Positions 60,614 to 64,000 of a DNA stretch of 64,000 nt are shown one piece after another. The position numbers and the translations under genes were made by a program. The stretch comes from Neodontobutis hainanensis (lineage: Eukaryota > Chordata > Actinopteri > Gobiiformes > Odontobutidae): positions 62,001 through 126,000 of the forward strand of contig JALDNG010000520.1 in NCBI GenBank assembly GCA_024349245.1, read 5' to 3'. The stretch's first letter is position 1; each line of letters starts with the position of its first letter. The notes below the pieces were generated by a model. It was not told the DNA's origin, did not search any database, and saw only the letters and a list, made by a program, of their open reading frames with translations.

Positions 60614-62359
60614 CCGGAGAACATTCGATGACAGGAGATCGTCACATCCACCACACTAATAAACATAGACTATATTCGGTAGAATAGATATTAAGCCGAG
60701 TGATCTCACAGACATAATGGTAAATGACACGTGTTAACTTTTTCATTAGAATTTTAAGAAACCTCGAATATTCTCATCGTCTTACGATAAAATTGTTGAT
60801 GAATAATCATAATTAATAAATTTCCAATGTCTATCAAGTGGTTTTTTTCTCTGGATAATGTTTTTGTTAATTTGTTTAAAATTACGACAAGATATTAACG
60901 AAGTTTATAATCGTAGAGCGAAAATTGCGAAAATAAGCGAACATTTAAATGGCGCCAGTAATAAATATTTACTGTAGCTTCCTCTAGCTTAATCAAAGAC
61001 GAAATAAACTAAATTAGGAAAAGGAATTAATGTATTTCAAACACTCAACGCTACCAGCGTATGAGTCAAATTAATACTCAAGATCAAATGTTTCATACAT
61101 TGATCGTATATGAAGATCTAGATACAAGGTTTAATAAGTGTCAGGCACTATCAGCATGAATATAATCTTGATTTACCTCAAGCGGAATTGATATAGAAAA
61201 ATTTTCCCAATTGTTTTCGGTGTTTGAAAAGGATTTTTAAATCAAGAAAAAAATGGTAAATCTATTGTCTATGCATCCTCAAGCAACAAAAAATGACCGA
61301 AAATTCCCTTACTGTCTGGAAATATGCTGAAATATCGTGCAAACAAACAGAAAACAAATTTGAGATTCGTAAAGAACAGTTGAAATTTGAAAAGGACATT
61401 TTCATTCGAAAAGTACATCCGCAGATATTAGTTTATGCCCAGTAGATTTTTAAACGTGTATGGCGAATTACTAAAAATTTTTACAGAGTACGTGTTGAAA
61501 AACTATATCGTAAAACGTTCACGCATACCAGTTATGCAAGTCAACAAACTCCCAGGTACAATCATAATATCATACTAATGTAGAATCAATAAAAATCTTA
61601 GCAAGAATGATTTTTTCATCTCACAGTAATCATTCTTAAAACGTCGCCGACCCGAGTAGTGATGCACATACCCACCTCGTGAGTCTATTATTTGTTTTAA
61701 AGAGGATACGCCTTGATAAATACGATAAGGGAGAAGTTAGCTAAATTTCTCACATTCCCTCTTTAATATTAGTGCCGTAAAATCATCTCAAAATTAAATT
61801 TAGTATGCATTTTTGTGGTATAACTCAAGTCGGGATGTATAACATGTTGAAATTTTCGCAAATTTTATTTTTATTTGTAAATTATTTACCATGATTAATA
61901 TTATTTCGCATGCGTCAATATCAGTCATATTTCATGCATGAGACCAATTTTCATTTTGGATTATAAGCTTGTCAGTTATAGAATAAAACGCGAATAAAAA
62001 AGGCCGTTGGCGTTTGATTATGAACCTGACAAATTATATTTTAAAAAACTATTATGAATGCATATTATTTCAAGATTTAAATAAATGAATACTTTTCTCC
62101 TAAAAAGGAAGTCGTTTTATGATATAATTATAGAATAATGATTAATCTGGCAATACTTTATTCTTTGTGGCAAAATGACTAAAAATTTATAAATTTAAAT
62201 TTTTTTGCCGTGCCGAGACTTTAACCTGATTTTCGTCAAATAGTTTTTTCGTAAGTCAAAAATTAAAAACTTTGAAAAAATTGCCATCTTGAGGATTAGT
62301 TAAATAACGAATTTTCAAAAAATTCCTCAAAAATTGTTTAATCAACACGTGGGGTAAAA
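60614..62359. other. No firm gene
   Basis: AT-rich. A 50-codon ATG-led frame at 61293-61445 (+, MTENSLTVWKYAEISC, rich in Lys and Glu) is the only candidate and is unsupported. Confidence 0.35.
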
Positions 62360-62670
62360 ATGAGCTCTGAAAATTCTCCTGAGTGTTTTGTATGCACTCT
62401 TTTCTTGACATCATCAGAAATAATGCATCATATTTAATCTGGTTAGCACATCAAAAATTCATCCGTACATTCTTCCAAGTATGGATGACTAAAATTATAA
62501 ATTTTATAAATATGATATATAAATCTAATGCGGAAACCTTTCATCATCATATTCAGAGTCAATACATTTGTTTATCTTGCCACGCCAAATTTAAAAGTTT
62601 GGAAGGAGCAGAGCACCATTTTTTATTTCATTTATCAAGACAAAACTGTCAAATTATCTGTATGTCTTGA
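62360..62670 (+). CDS. C2H2-type zinc-finger-like protein, exon structure unresolved
   Basis: The ATG at 62360 opens MSSENSPECFVCTLFL...IMHHI, which has a CxxC and paired His, before a stop. In another frame, 62383-62670 continues to FHHHIQSQYICLSCHAKFKS and AEHHFLFHL, a second CxxC-x12-H-x3-H finger near the end. The two halves need at least one splice that I could not place with a proper GT donor. Zinc-finger proteins of this spacing bind nucleic acid or protein; no orthologue is suggested. Confidence 0.4.
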
Positions 62671-64000
62671 TAATTTTTTATATGCCCTCACTTTATTTGA
62701 GTTGTTTTAGCTCATAAATTCACCGTATTTTTAATAATTAAAAAAATCTTTGAAATCACAATTTTTGTAAATATTCGACCATATATGCTCTGGAGTGTTA
62801 TTTGTTATAATTTAAAAAATTACGTAATTTCACTAACAATAATGCCTTTTGAACAAGCGCGTTTGATTAATAATGATGCGCATGCTTTATGGATAAAGAT
62901 TTGATTGACTATTAATTTTTAATGATGTGTAAATAGACATCTAAGTGATAAGAATTTTGCGAAAAGTCTACAACAGTATATTATCTCAGAAAAAATCTGA
63001 ATAAAATTGAAAAGGATAATTTTTGATAAAATATAAAGGTAATGACATTTGTGATAAGATTTTTGATAATCATTTATATACAAGGTTAAATGTCTCATTT
63101 AATAACTTTGATTCTTTCGTATTTTTTGAACTTGTTACTTCTTTGGTGTTAAAATATTTATTTGCCATCAATCTTAAACTAACAATATTTAACTGAAATA
63201 ACTTATAATTATAATAGTTTAGCATATTTATTTCATCAAAAGAGCCACAAAATGCTTCCTATTCCTGATACGATCCAAAACGAGTTTTCGTGCAAAGATA
63301 ATTTTATGGTCACTAAGTTTAATAAGTATGAAAAAATTAATTTAAAGATAGTTTTAATTTTCAATTTTCACAAAATTGTTAATAAATCTATTTTTATTTA
63401 AAAAATCAAAAATTAATCACTATTTCTAATAAATTTAAATAATGGTATATATTCTTGTAATTATACTTTTGTGATGAGAATTATAGTTATTTTAGCCATA
63501 CATTTGATAAAATTGAATTCGAGTAAGAATTCGTTAATTTAACAGTATTTTAAATGTAACAATCATTCAAACCTCAGTTATTTGATAAAAGGCACACGAA
63601 AAAGCTTAAATGTCACTTTTCATTGATTTTCACCAAGATTTTTCAGATAATACTTGCGTGTCACATAAAAATTCACACGTAATTATTAAACTGAAAATGA
63701 TAATTTAATATTATTTCGAGATTGATTAAAAACATAAAAATTTGGTTGTGTTATTTTTTTAGAAATATTTATTTTCTAAAATAAACTCAACTGATTACTC
63801 TCTTGTATTTTTATAAAAATGATCTTTTATGCCGTTATAAATCTAAATATAAAGGATTGAATTGTTAAATCCACTTTTAATATTTTTTATATGTTTCGAA
63901 AGAAATATTTTGTCTCATTTGTTTAAAAATAAAATTTTAAAAGACATGGGAAAATACAATCACCAAATAAGCTGAACAGCTGAACTTATGCTGAGTTTTC
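62671..64000. other. No recognisable gene
   Basis: Extremely AT-rich, with no ORF or repeat array seen. Confidence 0.5.

Overview
The window is eukaryotic and very AT-rich (low GC judged by eye). It holds a thin scatter of intact housekeeping genes, dead DNA transposons and long AT-rich stretches with no recognisable gene. Most genes look broken when only continuous ORFs are read. They become intact, collinear, full-length proteins once GT...AG introns of about 20-28 nt are removed. I placed 35 such introns in six genes (riboflavin kinase, MED21, NADP-IDH, threonyl-tRNA synthetase, acyl-CoA-binding protein and a secreted-type protein). In each gene the spliced length is a multiple of three and, where a family is known, matches the usual protein length; for ThrRS this holds after allowing three missing bases. 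Introns this short throughout a metazoan-type gene set are known from dicyemid mesozoans, so a dicyemid-like parasite is my best guess. That assignment is inference, not proof.

Layout. 4.0-6.7 kb: riboflavin kinase (+), a transposon scrap, a small unknown gene and a four-helix membrane protein. 8.5-9.4 kb: MED21 (-), overlapped by an unknown upstream gene on the same strand. 10.8-12.2 kb: cytosolic-type NADP-isocitrate dehydrogenase (+). 13-17.6 kb: a decayed DD34E transposase and anonymous coding remnants. 17.6-28.4 kb: gene-poor AT-rich DNA. 28.4-30.6 kb: a complete but dead pogo/Tigger element with terminal inverted repeats and TA duplication. 31.4 kb: D-aminoacyl-tRNA deacylase (+). 35.3-37.6 kb: threonyl-tRNA synthetase (-) with 13 tiny introns, one of them GC-AG, and three apparent 1-base deletions near the 3' end. 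40.0-43.1 kb: a kinase-like scrap, two unidentified multi-exon genes and acyl-CoA-binding protein (-). 43.8-44.3 kb: a decayed ISXO2-like transposase. 49.1-51.0 kb: F-box/leucine-rich-repeat protein (+). 53.0-56.1 kb: two small divergent ORFs, then a secreted or membrane protein gene with an acidic ORF just downstream. 57.9-58.8 kb: a second decayed DD34E transposase. 60.4 and 62.4 kb: weak small genes, the latter zinc-finger-like.

The genes do not form a pathway. They are ordinary cell functions: flavin cofactor synthesis, transcription mediator, NADPH supply, tRNA charging and proofreading, acyl-CoA transport, and ubiquitin-ligase substrate recognition. They sit singly on both strands with no clear operon, except for the MED21 overlap. 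No tRNA, rRNA or CRISPR array was seen. Residue comparisons are to family sequences as I remember them, not to database output.
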